Source: Tubulanus polymorphus (Eukaryota; Nemertea; Palaeonemertea; Tubulaniformes; Tubulanidae). Taken from it: a DNA stretch of 64,000 nucleotides. Positions 21,912 to 36,300 of the stretch are shown one piece after another (the stretch's first letter is position 1; each line of letters begins with the position of its first letter). The translations under genes were made by a program, and so were the position numbers. The notes below the pieces were generated by a model that did no database searches, was not told the origin of the DNA, and saw only the letters and a list, made by a program, of their open reading frames with translations. The stretch spans positions 11,823,951 through 11,887,950 of the forward strand of contig NC_134035.1 of assembly GCF_964204645.1 (NCBI RefSeq), read 5' to 3'.

Positions 21912-22156
21912 TATAGCCGCGATCACACGAGCGTTTTGGCGCGACCAAAAACGTCGGGCCTGACCTGAGCCAAATTTTAGCACGAAACAAATGATTGTTT
22001 TGAATTGCAACTGCTTCTGGAAATACTCACTTCGCTTTGTTCGAGTGGTTTACGTGTGAGCGCACTCTCTCGATTAGCCACCGACCTGATCCGTGCCAGC
22101 CTGATCCGTGCCAATTTGGCCCGGGCCAAATCATGCCCTTGTGATCGCGGCTTATG
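21912..22156. mobile_element. MITE with 'agccgcgatcaca' termini
   Basis: The left end is 'agccgcgatcaca' and the right end 'tgtgatcgcggct' (reverse complement with small changes beyond), flanked by TA on both sides. Size is about 240 bp, interior non-coding. A TA flank suggests a Tc1/mariner-like target, but only one copy is visible here. Confidence 0.6.
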
Positions 22157-23146
22157 CCATGCTGCCCGTCGTCTCGGGGATTGAGACGTAATTGTTGTTG
22201 TTTGTTGTTTTTCTGTAATTCTATGTGAACGATCATTAGATAGATTTGACACGCATTTAATTATCGATATAAAACGGTTAATTTATACTCGAATGATGAA
22301 TAAATAAATGAATAAAACTGGACGCTTTCTGTCTTTATTGACTGCCACGATGCTCAAAAATGGTGTAGAACAGTCGTCTCATTTTTCAAAGCAAATGTGG
22401 AAGCTGAATGAAGTGATGCGGATTCTAGTCAGTTTCTGTTCGTCTATAAAAGGCCAAATACCATTAATCGGGGGCGGAACGAGGACTGTAGAGGGCAGCA
22501 GTGGTGCAGCAGGAAATGTAAATATGGCATTCTCGCTGTTAACCCTTCGATGGATAATCAAATGAAATACATTCTAATTGCTCCTTTACACTTACCAAGA
22601 AACATAAGAACATTTAGGAAAGCAATGAACCTGCTTAGTAATAAATCGAAGCCGTGTAGAAGAAGTTCAATTGTTTTGACGTCACTTCCGAGAACACGAC
22701 ATTGAGTGTAAATAAAGATTAGTGAAATTCCTAATTTTCGATAATCTACAAAACTGAGGTAGTTTGCGTTGTAGTGGGGAGGGGGATATACGTTCGAATT
22801 TACCAATCTCGGATTCCACTTGTGGCGAGCGCGAGGATCCACCAGGTTGCGAGCCGTGAGGATCCACCAGGTTCGCTAGTGTGCATTCGGAAAACGATGT
22901 CACGATTTCTTCTCAAATTGATGAAACTCTATGCCTAATATTCCAAACTCTGCGAATGATGACTAAAACTCACGCTGTGATTATATGAACTCTATAGATC
23001 AAGCTCTGAGTTCATCGTGATTTGTCTAATGGTTTATTGCTTTTAACTTTATGTATCTTGATTGAGATCGTTTATTGATACACACGCCATCTGGCGGATA
23101 AGCCGGTGACACGGGTCCTCATTGGTAGGAGTCTCTATACATCGTT

Positions 23147-24118
23147 CTAACGCGACACGATAAATAGTTTATAGATTTCCTGGCGTACTTCGCCGCCTGA
23201 CAAGAGATAAAGGAAAAAGTTGATCGAATAATTGGTTACGTACATCAAAGATAATATTTCGTAAGCGGCCTGTACGCTATCGGTCATAGTACCGCGAGGA
23301 GCGATCACTTGGATGAGCCAGTGAGGCAGGGATAATCCCAAAAACGAAAACGTCAGAGTTAACATCATTACGGTTACGCGATTTACTTTCCGCTCGCCTT
23401 TTTCGTCGTGACTGCCGCCGCTGACCGATCGCGACTGTCTGACCAGAATTACCACGATTAACGCGTTCAAAATCATAATCGAACCGGCCGGTAAGTAGAC
23501 GACGGTGAAGCTGAAAAACTGAGCGGCTCGTTTCAATCGTTTGGCGTTGAAATAACAAGCGCCGTTATCGTGATACAACTGCCTGTTGTTCAGAGCGGCC
23601 AATAAACAAATCAGCACCAACGATACGGTGATGATTCCGGCGAATTTCAGCCGCAGAAATCGCCGCGCGAAAAACGGAAAAGCTACCGAAACGAACCGCT
23701 CCGAGGCGATGACCACCATGAACCAGGCGGACACGTGCTGGCTTACCGTCGGCAAAGAGTTCATTACGATACACTGGACGTCAGTGGTGATGACGATGAC
23801 CAATCGCCGTCCGAATTTCAACGAAAGAAAGTTCACCCAGTACAAGAAATGCGCGCACAAGACAACAGTGTCGGAAACAGCAATGGCGGTTAGATACAGC
23901 GCGTAGGTACGACGTCGAAGGACGGTGACGTTCATCACGACGACGATGAGAAAGTTACCCGAAAATCCGACGAAAATTATCACCGGTAAAACAGCCACCT
24001 CCATCCAGAATTTACTGGCGCCCATCTTAGCGAAATTTGTATATCTATTCATAACCTTGGATGGCCAATAGCCGGCGTATCTTTCGACAACGGTCACATT
24101 GTTCATCACCGAAATCAT
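23147..24118 (-). CDS. Class A (rhodopsin-like) GPCR, peptide-receptor type, intronless (323 aa)
   Basis: Seven hydrophobic helices are visible. TM1 contains GFSGNFLIVV (the conserved GN). TM2 contains LTAIAVSD with the conserved Asp. A Cys before TM3 (VQC) pairs with one in extracellular loop 2 (GACYF). TM3 ends in ERF in place of DRY. TM5 has the conserved Pro (YLPAG). TM6 reads LGLSLPHW, keeping the Pro of CWxP but not its Cys-Trp. TM7 reads NYSINFFLYLLSG, so NPxxY is changed to NFFLY. TM4 lacks the usual Trp. The N-terminus has an NVT glycosylation site. This motif set is typical of lineage-expanded invertebrate neuropeptide-type receptors; the ligand cannot be told. It should act at the plasma membrane through G proteins. 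Confidence 0.88.
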   Translation of the reverse strand: MISVMNNVTVVERYAGYWPSKVMNRYTNFAKMGASKFWMEVAVLPVIIFVGFSGNFLIVVVMNVTVLRRRTYALYLTAIAVSDTVVLCAHFLYWVNFLSLKFGRRLVIVITTDVQCIVMNSLPTVSQHVSAWFMVVIASERFVSVAFPFFARRFLRLKFAGIITVSLVLICLLAALNNRQLYHDNGACYFNAKRLKRAAQFFSFTVVYLPAGSIMILNALIVVILVRQSRSVSGGSHDEKGERKVNRVTVMMLTLTFSFLGLSLPHWLIQVIAPRGTMTDSVQAAYEILSLMYVTNYSINFFLYLLSGGEVRQEIYKLFIVSR

Positions 24119-25042
<924 letters not shown>

Positions 25043-25131
25043 TACGATAAATACACTTATAATCATTGCAGATAAAATTACATCGATATAAAATCTATAG
25101 ATGATGGAATTCTGGTGAGCGAATTGTTCTG

Positions 25132-26938
25132 CTAGAATGCAAGGCACTTGAAGATAATTGTGCTTATGATTACGACGGCTAAAGTGGTACTGATTCTCGT
25201 CCAGGAAGCCGCGTTGCAGCCATCATGACCGGTACAGTCGGTACACATCATACCGTCTGAGGTTCTCGACTTGCATTCCGGGTCACCGTTAAACAGGCAT
25301 TCTCTAATCACGCGACCATTTTTTCCGGCTTCGAGAAGAAAAGAACAAAACAAATACAATACGTACATTCGATATCGTATCTGTAGTTAATGCACAGTTA
25401 ATTGTCAAATATATGTCCTAAGAAATGTAGTTCAAGGCAACTTTTTAAGGAACACTAATTATTGATGTCTGTTACATGAACAATCAATAACAACAAGCCT
25501 CGTTACGGTTTCCATGCAAGATTTCCTATACCGGCATATAGTTCGCCGAATATCGATTCGAAGTTCGAAAATCCTTTCCTAGTTTTTTCAAAAATTGACG
25601 AAAATTTCTTGCATTCAGTTTAAAAGTAGGTTGAAATAAACGTACATATCGATTCGTTTTGATGTTTAATAAATTTGCGATGAACCTTAAGTTTTTCTGA
25701 AAGATTTTCTCTTCGTTCACGATTTAAAGATCTAAGACTTAAGGTTTTAGAAATATATACGTATATATCTCTATATGTACTACATTTTTCTATTTTATTC
25801 TTGTCATTTTACTACCTTGTTTGAGCTTTCGGCAGCCAGTCGACATTTTTCCACCTCCGTAACAAAAGCTGATCGACATTGTCAGGTTGTCAAACGGATC
25901 GGCGCATAATTTATTGGTATTCGTATCGCAGACGTAACATCGAATGGAAACCACTAAACGGAAGTGAACGAGAAAACTAACTTCAAAGTTTATTGACGCC
26001 TCAAGAAATAACGAGTATATACCTTGATATTGTCGACAGTATGATATAAAAGTGGATCAATAAAGTTATGTTGAATTTGAATATATCGATTATTGAATTG
26101 AATTGACCGGAAACCAGTCTAGCCCCGTTATATTGATGACGTAGTGCACATCTTTTCAAGAATGATGATTATGAAACATAAAATAAGAGTTATGAAATAT
26201 ATTTGTGATTACAAAATAATTGCCAAAATTCACGATTGTAATTGTTATTTTGAAACGCCAGTATTGATGACGTAGTGCACATCGTCTCACGCAGAATCCC
26301 TAAAATAACGCATTCTAGTATAATGTTTAATTTATAAAACAAATAACGGCGAAAAAAGACAGTTCAATTTCAGATTATTTTCTTCAAACCTTTAGCCGTT
26401 TTAACGTGAGAATTTTCGCGTTAAAATGACTTTTCCCGTTTCAAATGGTGTGATAAAACAAATATCCTGTGAACACGTATTGATACGACTATTCGATTTT
26501 TTATGGTTTTATTGAACAAAATTGCTACGCGTGGCGTGATTTTTCATATATAACCCGAATCAGCCACCATTGGTCTGGTGCCCACCCAAATCAATAAGTG
26601 ATTTTCAAGTCGTAATAAAACTTCGATAATCAGTTTTAACGCCGAGATAACCAGTTTATTCGAAGTAAGTAAATTTGGAATAAACCTCAAAAATCCTTTT
26701 TAACACAGAAAACCAGTTATTCCGTGTCTGTTCACGATGTTGGAAAACTACGTTTATTCCCGGTTACAAACTAGAAATGAACATTGAATCTATATTCTAC
26801 AGATATACCCAATTTAACTGTGTATCAAATATTTTTCATTTCAATTAATTCAGGTTTATGTATGTATGACTTACCGCTCTCTACGTGAAGATACAAAACT
26901 AATGCGATGGACGTCGCGACGAAGGCCAGACGATTCAT
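25132..26938 (-). CDS. Ly6/three-finger protein with probable GPI anchor (132 aa, 3 exons)
   Basis: Exons in transcript order: 26875-26938, 25816-25953 and 25132-25328; both introns are phase 1 and the joined frame is 399 nt. The signal peptide is MNRLAFVATSIALVLYLHVE. The mature chain starts SVVSIRCYVCDTNTNKLCAD and has ten cysteines, including the diagnostic C-x2-C start and a closing MCTDC...GCN, the LU-domain signature. After GCNAAS comes a hydrophobic tail ending FKCLAF, which fits GPI attachment. An NLT glycosylation site lies mid-domain. Invertebrate members such as sleepless/quiver and boudin modulate ion channels or septate junctions, but the specific role here cannot be assigned. 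Phase-1 introns flanking the domain are usual for this family. Confidence 0.9.
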
Positions 26939-27945
26939 TTTGAAATATGTACGGTTTTTTTTCGATAACTGACTGCTGTGATTCCTTATCGAGACTCACT
27001 CGTCGATCGTGTCGTTATCGCCCTCCGGTAGCGGGTGACTGTGCGTTACGCGTGTTTAATTCTTGATTTTTTCCCGTAAAAATTCAGGACACCAAGTAGG
27101 CCTATAGGCCAGTGTCGTAATTAGTCAAATCTGCGTATACTAGTAATGACACATAATCGCTGAACAATTTGCTTTTTTAGCGGTTTATTATATTATATTA
27201 GACTAGTATAGTATTGACCTCACTTGTCATCGGATTGCGGGAAATTGCTTATTTCTTTGTGCATTTACTTCACAATCAGCTCTGACTAGAATTTACGAGT
27301 TAATGTGGGGTACCGTAAATCCGTTACGATAAACAACAGCGCGTCAAAAACGCGCGCTAGTCAGCTACTTGTACCCAGTGCAAATTTTGATTTCATTTAT
27401 TTTCTTTTAATTAATTTTTCCATTAACCATCGGAACAGTGGGTTTTATAGTTATAATCTGTTCTACATGTCTGTGTCTGCTCTATAACTATGCATATACA
27501 AACCTGGTCCCATCGACAGGCATATATTCTAAAACGTCACGGGGAGAGAGAGGCCAGCTAATTATATACAATAATTCCCACTTTACTCGGTTATTTTTGG
27601 ACTGCAAATATTTCATCGAGTTGAGAATCGGGATATTTCTTTGTAAAATACACCGACTTGAGAGTGATTTACTGACTTCACCGGTACCGAGTAAAGCCGA
27701 GTCTAGAAGTATACGCGAAACAACAAATTATCGATAAGGCGTTTGAATGGAGATATAGTCCTAATAATAACTGCCCGTTGAAATATAACAGCACGTTCAT
27801 TTTGTATCAAATTACCTGTACTTTCATCTATTGAAATGTATACGTGTATTTTTATATGGAAATAAAAGAAAATGTCGATGCAAAACGAGAGACTGAGCTG
27901 GGCGCAAGCGTCAGGGGCCAGTTGCGTATAGTCACGGCTAAGATT
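26939..27945. other. Upstream flank of the Ly6 gene
   Basis: No additional exon is supported. Low-complexity AT-rich sequence with short open frames only. Ends at the ATT microsatellite tail of a retrotransposon. Confidence 0.35.
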
Positions 27946-27949
27946 AAAG

Positions 27950-28208
27950 AATAATAATAATAATAATAATAATATTTATTTCTTATATACCGCGCTCCGT
28001 ATACATTTCAGCGCGGTTTACAAATATAAAAAGGCTATAAAAACAATTTAGAACAGTCAATTAGAATATTTAAGTCAATTTAAAGTAACTACGTCGCTGC
28101 AGGATCTTATTCTAAAAGGTAAAGCATTCCATAAGATTGGAGCTGCTGAAGCAAAGGTGCGGTGGCCGTAAAATTGGATGTTAAATGAGACAGAATTTAG
28201 TAAAATCG
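27950..28208 (-). mobile_element. Non-LTR retrotransposon 3' end A (CR1/L2-like), truncated
   Basis: On the minus strand the conceptual reverse-transcriptase C-terminus YGHRTFASAAPILWNALPF is followed by an in-frame stop, then a short 3' region containing 'gcgcggtatataagaa', and the element ends in an ATT trinucleotide tail (27952-27975 on the plus strand as 'aataataat'). The 'FAxAAPxLWNxLP' motif is the typical end of CR1/L2/Jockey-like ORF2. It is 5'-truncated where the second element begins at about 28208. Confidence 0.8.
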
Positions 28209-28780
28209 TATTAGTTTGATTTGATTTGAACACTTTATTTTTCAAATATAATTTACAGCATAGTGTACAAAGCATAATACAAAATACAGTAAATTAGACC
28301 CGGAGGGGCCTGTAGAAACTAAGGAATAGTTTGTATAAAACAGGTCCCTCAAAAGAGAAAAGAAAAAAAGAGAAATGCAATAAAGAAAATAATATGCTCA
28401 CAGTCAACCCTTAACACACAAAATGCAATCAAAGTAAACTATGATAACAGCTTGATTAAGATATAATCATTTAATAAGCCAGTTATTTTCTGAAATATTC
28501 CAAAAACAATAATTTTAGTTCGAATAACTGTATGATAAAATCAAGCACAAAGTTGCTTTCTATAATTTCTTAGGAACAGTTTAGAATTTTCCATGTTTTT
28601 TAGATTTTCACTGATGTTATTCCAAAGTAAAGGGCGGGATACTTTTACTGAAAATTTTCTTCTTAGACTATTGAAAGAAAGTGTTTGTAAATCTTGACGT
28701 CGCCGAGTGGATCGTAAGGATCTGGTAGGATCGTAAGGATCTGGTAGGAGTATATAATGTGATTAGATCACTGACTGTCT
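28209..28780 (-). mobile_element. Non-LTR retrotransposon 3' end B, different family, truncated
   Basis: Minus-strand translation of about 28540-28720 gives a second reverse-transcriptase C-terminus, ...RRKFSVKVSRPLLWNNISEN, followed by RNYRKQLC and a stop. A 330-base 3' UTR follows, ending in 'aataaagtgttcaaatcaaa' with a TCAAA-type tail near 28209. The tail abuts element A inside its coding frame, so B probably inserted into A. Near 28705-28750 a 20-bp segment 'atcgtaaggatctggtagg' is repeated in tandem. Confidence 0.75.
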
Positions 28781-28899
28781 TTAAAGACCTGTCTATAAGA
28801 CCAACTTCGTTCAATACCGTATAGTCAATCTACTTCTTAATCAGTCTTAAGATTAAAGAATACCTCAAACTTAGGTCACCACTAGATATACATCTTAAT

Positions 28900-30028
28900 G
28901 ATAGATGTTGAAAGAAGCCAAAGACCACCGATAAAACGAAGCATGAACGGGAAAATTTGCTTTTCATTCTGTTGATGTTTCTTCTTTTTATTATCCCTCT
29001 TGTAAATATATATATGATATTTCAATACATACTAACGTATATGGTATATAATTATACGGTATATGACAAAGTACTTTGTCGACACAGATTTTCATGGATA
29101 CAATTTCAGATACGAGTCAAGAGGTATTTTTTCATTATAGTGAAGTTTTGTTTACCAGTGAAGAGCCGGCATCAGGCATCGGTAGGAAAAAAATCTCCGA
29201 ATTTAGCCCTACAGCATTCCCGAGGCGCACAAACAAATAATGACGCTAATGATCGCCGATTATCCATACATGAAATTATTTGTCACAAATAGTATTTGTT
29301 TATATAGAAACAATGATTACCTAGAAATAGGGTTCGAGTGTTTTTAAGGTTAGAAGGATAAACATATACGTTTATGTATGGTATGATTATTATTTAGAGC
29401 CTTTTTCCTTTTTTGTGGTCGTATATATGACATCGGGCAAGGGAAATCTAAGCCGCATTGTTATACATCAGAAAAGTATACAATAACCTAATATTCTACC
29501 CCCGCGCACGAAAAAATGATTTTGATTTTTTTGCTATTTTCAACACGGATTGTTCCAATAAATATGTATTTCTTTTGAAAATGGCTCATGTTGTACCTTT
29601 TATATCTTATCTTTTGTTTGCGAGTTGTTCCTAAGAATTATCAATCCGTACCTGCGGCTGATTGTAACTGATTAGCCAAATCACTGCCGCTGAAGATCCA
29701 GTCAATGTCAGGGGTAAAATCCGGTGACTAAAAAGACAGTTTGAATAGGACTCTGAAAGTTCCTATAGACAGAAAGTTTGTATTTACTTATCCGAACAGA
29801 TAGCCGAATATACATCGATAGTAGCGAAATGTGCGACATATAAAAATGATAAATTACTACTTGACAAACTACCAAAAAGTTTCCAGATGTTACAAAGTTC
29901 TTTTAAATACGATTTAATCCACTAGCTGATTTTGTTTGTCGATATGTTGTTTACATACAAGGAAAGAACATATTTTTCTTGACTGAATATTTGTTCCATC
30001 TATTCATGAAAATTTCGTAAAATCTTTC
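28900..30028. other. Spacer downstream of the ZAR1-like gene
   Basis: Mostly AT-rich. One orphan exon candidate at 29652-29727 is listed separately. A frame at 28957-29292 on the plus strand is hydrophobic and AT-driven, without a recognised domain. Confidence 0.4.
29652..29727 (-). other. Orphan coding-exon candidate (76 nt)
   Basis: On the minus strand, acceptor 'ctgtctttttag' precedes 76 bases open in one frame as PDFTPDIDWIFSGSDLANQL followed by QSAAG, then the donor GTACGG. The peptide is unlike repeat sequence. It lies 3' of the ZAR1-like stop codon, so it would have to belong to another transcript or be an alternative terminal exon. No partner exons were identified. Confidence 0.3.
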
Positions 30029-31282
<1,254 letters not shown>

Positions 31283-33398
31283 CTGAGGGTGGAGGTGGAT
31301 GGAGGTTTTAAGGATATGGGTTTACAGGCAGTCTGCATCAATTCGTTCGAATAAATCGCCTCAATGAAGTGACAAAAAACCATTGTTTTAACAATTTGAG
31401 ATTGTAATGATTATTCTATCCTAAAAACTTACCATTCTAATCGCGTTTGGCTGGAAGTTAAGTCGATGTGTGACGGCACCCTTTCGCTTTGTTTCCTAAT
31501 ACGAAGTACAAGAAATCCCCAATACCACGCACTGCCCGGAAACAGGAAATCGACAAAGCAAGCGCATGTATTTCGCCGTAAATGTATTTCTCCGGTACCT
31601 CGACATGGCGGTCAGTCATATGCCTATTGCTGATAAAAGATGTCGATGTGCAAGAATTTTCGAAGCAAGCTTTAAAGCAGTCATTACCAACGACTATGTA
31701 ATTACTTGGTGATAATTATCGTCGTCTTACCAGAAAGGAAGTTCGTACGTTGGACCGGACTCTCGTCGTCCCACTCGGAGCCATCCGCTCGATGGCTGTA
31801 TTATCGTGATTTGGATATTCAAGGAACAGTCCTTTTAGAAAAGACAATAACTTGGATCACGCAATCACTTCATGAAGACAATCGAACCTTGGAGTAATCG
31901 TTTATAATAGAAATAATACTCCAATATCGAACCGACGAATCTGTAAATTTCTTTTCACACGTACATTTCGACCTCCTAACGAACCCGGTATTTGCGTATA
32001 CTTATTAGGCCGTTTTCTATTATAATTCTGATTACGGATTTGATGGACTTGAAATAATGGCGGAGGCGGAAAAAAATTTTTTTTTAATATTTTTTCTTTT
32101 AACTTTGAATTCATAACTATTTAAGTGATTTGAAAAAAATAAACAAATTTGGAGGTCGTTTTGGATAATAATTCTCTTTAATATAATTGCCTACACATAT
32201 ATGACGCCGCCATTTTTGCAAGTGACGCTATTTACTGAACGAACCCGACAGATTTATCCATTAGGACACCCATTGTCCAACGCGAGTTTTTGGTTGTATT
32301 GTCAAAGGATAATGTGGCTGCAGTACAAAAAATTATAAACGTTTATTTTTATTTCCATATCTACGCTTAGAAATATATATATATATAGGGGGCCTATACA
32401 ATATATAGAATCGGAAAAGTTCGGCGGCGGATTCCAACTGATAATAAAAAACGGCTTAACCACGAAGATCGTATATATATGCAAGGTTTCAATTGAACGT
32501 ATTCCAGTTTAAGAATAGCAAATCCGGATACTGACTCTTTCTGGCCGCTTTTATCCGGTTTACAGATAATGGCTATTGCGGAATAAGTATAAACGAGAGT
32601 AGAATCAGAAATTTGACCAAACGAAACCTGCCAAAGCACTAATACTGGTCGCATTCTATGAGGTTTATATATTCAAAAAAAATATCTAACTGTCATTTTG
32701 AATGAACTCTGAATAACGGAGATAAAATTCTTCTAGAAACGTCAGGAAAACAGAATTTATACAGGCCTATTATATATTGTTTTGTTTCATCGCTATTGTT
32801 GGTGTTTTGAAATATAGTTTGACTTGTGTGGATGAAACACATATAGATGCATTTGATGGCTGTAACGTGTACTAACCAGTCCATCAATAATGTGTATTGA
32901 CAGTTTTTTCAAGGAATACCTGCGTCGGAATTCAAAAGTCGTGACAGATAACAAACATCCTCGACTGACTCGGTTAATGGTTGCACGACATGTATCGGCA
33001 GCAACCGGAGGGCTGAGCGCGTTATACGCAGAAAGCCGGTCGGGTCTAGTCGTTTATCAGTTCACAGTTATTTTCCGCTCGATTGTGATACGGGCTTTGA
33101 TATCGCGTTAGATGATTTAAACTATGGCGATATTTCCATAAATTTCAAGATCATCGGACTATCTATGAAATAACGAACTCCAATAGAAAAAGATGTCTCT
33201 CGAAAATGCTTGTTGCGCATCATCGAAATTCACTAACAACGCTATATGATCACGTGCAGAATCGCGTCGTATTAAGTTTGTAAAGAAACCGCACCAGATT
33301 TCCGCTGCCACCACCTCGCACAGGAAAAAAAACTACTGAACGATCATTTATAGGATATATAATACGGAAAATCATTTTAAGTTCGTAGGGAAAAAACA
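31283..33398. other. Spacer between the ZAR1-like and membrane-protein genes
   Basis: The start of the ZAR1-like gene should lie here but was not found. A minus-strand splice donor at 31432/31433 (AATG|GTAAGT) may end a non-coding first exon. Otherwise AT-rich with no recognisable exon. Confidence 0.35.
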
Positions 33399-36300
33399 AT
33401 GCTTGAATTCAAATCGTCGGCTAAACCAAACCTACTACACTTACTAGCAGTTTTTGTGTTTTTCTTCAATTTGCTCTGCCAAGGAGCCGCCGCAGGTAAA
33501 TTTTATTACTTTCTTCGAATTTACTTTTACCGCTATCAACAATCCGAGCAAACTAAACACATAACGCGCCTTTAAACGGCGAACAGTTCCGTAAATTGAA
33601 ACAAACCGATTACAGTTAGACTCATTATACGTTTCGACGTGAACGTTTTACATCTTGTTTCTAAATTGAAAAGATTCTCGACTTTTGTCACTCGACAAAA
33701 AATCGTTTTTACCACTGCAATCGTTTCAGCACTTTACGTATCATCATGAAATCATACCACATTACTGATGACTGGGCTTAAAGGCACAAAATGTGAATCG
33801 AAAATAGAGATCTTAGCTTTCTTCAGATACAATCTAATTTACGTCTACAATTCTGAAATCAGGGGCCGTTCATTGATTACGCCAGATTTTTGCGAATGTA
33901 ATTGATGGATGGTCCCTTAGCATCCAATCTCTTCATCGTCGTCTTTTGGGTAACAACGGGGTTAAATGGCGTCCTCATTAACCAGGGGCAGTTGCTCAAT
34001 AGTTGGTTAGAGTTAACCAGTGGATAGTTGACGCCCAACGCACCGGGAAACGCTCGGTAACATGTTTCTGTCTCCTGGTTGGGCTAAAACGAAACCTAAA
34101 AGTCCATTATTATCACGGTATTCGCGTGGATGACCTTCTGATGACTTTTGAGCAACTGGCCTCAGAAATAATCAGATTGTATAGTTCACACATTTACTCA
34201 TAGGCCTATCGTTATGATACCCATACTACGTAATTAAGTCTATTACTACTAGTTATATTAACAATGAATATAATATGCGTGTATGTATTATGATTATATG
34301 TCTTCGCGATTTGGAATATTGGATAAAATATGGTGAGTTGTCACGTGAGCTGTGCGTTCAGATCAACCATATATCGAATGTCTGATATAGTGTTTAAGTT
34401 GGTAACAAATTGTCGCATGCAGTAGACTCTGTTAGTATCTCTAGAACGTCCTTGTAACCCGTCTTTTTCCTTGTTTTTATGTTCCGCCGTATGTTTTTTT
34501 TTTTCAAATGTACGTATTACGTTGCGCCGCCGCCGTGTCCTTCCCCGGCAACCAGTTCAGTTTGGTCGTAGTTACGCCGTAAACTCTGTTGTGTGCATTT
34601 AAAAGCAATTCATGAATTATTCAGCAACCGAAATCTTATCAAATCTTGCTACCGTATAATCGTCAATACAGCGCAAAATGATTATGATCTGATAACGGGG
34701 TTTAGGTTTTCCTGAATGCTCGTTGACCACATTCGTATTAGTTTTATGAACTGGGCCCGGTTTCATGGACTGAGTATCAAAGTTATCCCTAGGGGTAAAA
34801 CGTCAATTTGGGTGACAACCATCATAGTAACAATGAGAAACCATGGTTGTAACTGACAAATTTCAAAATATTCCCTGGGACTATTTTTCTTCCACATCTG
34901 TGAAACCCAGCCCTGGAGTTTTTCTCACAATGCTACGCCAAATGATGACACAAAATGTATATAGCTATGTGGCAACTTAAGTAGACTCTTAATTGAAAAA
35001 GGGACGAGCGATTTTTGAATCGATTCTTACTTCTGGTCACCTTTTCTCTAGGATAGGCCTCAATACAAACGGTCCCGGATGGCGCGACCGAAGAAGCATT
35101 CTAATGCCTATGGTATTGTTAAAATGCAATCGGGAAAAGTCAGGATATCCACTAAAAATCAGAGATCATTCCTGGCAACGGCACGAAAATCGAGACTTCG
35201 CTGAATCTAAACTAATAAACAAGTCCTATGAAAAATATACACAATCAGAATGTGCATGGCACGGGGCGTATATATGTTTTCCTTATTATTTGACTTTTTT
35301 TATGGCGTCATACTTTGCATATACAATACCGCAATACGAATCGCTTATGAATAATACATTAACCAATACCATAAACTCGGTATATACACGTATATGAAGT
35401 GGTCCGGTTTCGTTATTGTTTTAGCATCATTTAGTAACATGTATAACACTTATTATTTTGTTATATCGTTACACACGATAAAGTTTACGGGGCATCGAGT
35501 TGCGAGTTTGAACTTAACGGTCGTAATTGAATCGTAATTGGCCAATCAGCGAATGGATCACTGCTTTCTGTTAGTATAATATGGGACAGCATCTGGGCCC
35601 CGGAGGGGGCCGAGAAACCCTGAATAAGTGCAGTTACCTTGAGTCAAACTCTAATATGACGATTCTTTTTATGGGTCCTAACAAAAGCTCCTCTTTGGTC
35701 TATTATTATGACAAAATATTCGTCATTCTCAAGTGACTGAATTTCAATACAGATAGATTTTTAAAAAGGACACAAGTTGTTGCAAAAAGGCGCTTTTACC
35801 AAAATTTCTTAGGGGACAACTCCCCTGTCCATATTTATAACTGCCATCCTCATATCTTTCGTAACTTACAAACTGCACAATTATTCAGTCTTGGACTCAT
35901 GGACCAAGTTCCATAGGTCGCGATTGATATTTGACTCATTCGAAAAATTCTAACTAACCAAAATGTGGCGAAAATCCAATATATATGTTCGCATTTAGCG
36001 TGAATAAGCGTATTCAATGCTCAAATTAAACTAGACTAGCTACATTTAATGACGCATTCCATTTAGGAAAAAACACGTCTAATGCCATGTTGAAAATAAC
36101 CGAATTAAACCGACATATATCTGTCAGTTATGCCCTGTATATGCACATGCACCGCGACATTTTATTGGCGAAAAATATCGACGATATCACAAAGGTCCCA
36201 TTGATTTTGTTTAATGGGCTTCCATCGGATTCGATACGTATATGTGCGTGGATTTTTTTTTCAACGCCATGTCCCGCGAACACTCGTGCATATATACATA

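Larger units (their letters stand above)
20597..23146. other. DIABLO 3' flank and repeat-bearing spacer
   Basis: After the DIABLO stop no further exon is supported. The region carries a MITE of family A (21491-21606) and a separate inverted-repeat element (21912-22156). Near 22830-22880 a short direct repeat 'gaggatccaccaggtt' occurs twice. Small open frames around 21650-21916 and 22308-22565 lack recognisable domains. Confidence 0.45.

Noticed and set aside
23586-23906. Plus-strand 106-residue frame within the GPCR
   Set aside because: Antisense shadow of the seven-helix coding sequence.
31433-31560. First coding exon of the ZAR1-like gene
   Set aside because: The donor is good, but in the phase required by the next exon the sequence has stop codons within 20 bases of the junction.
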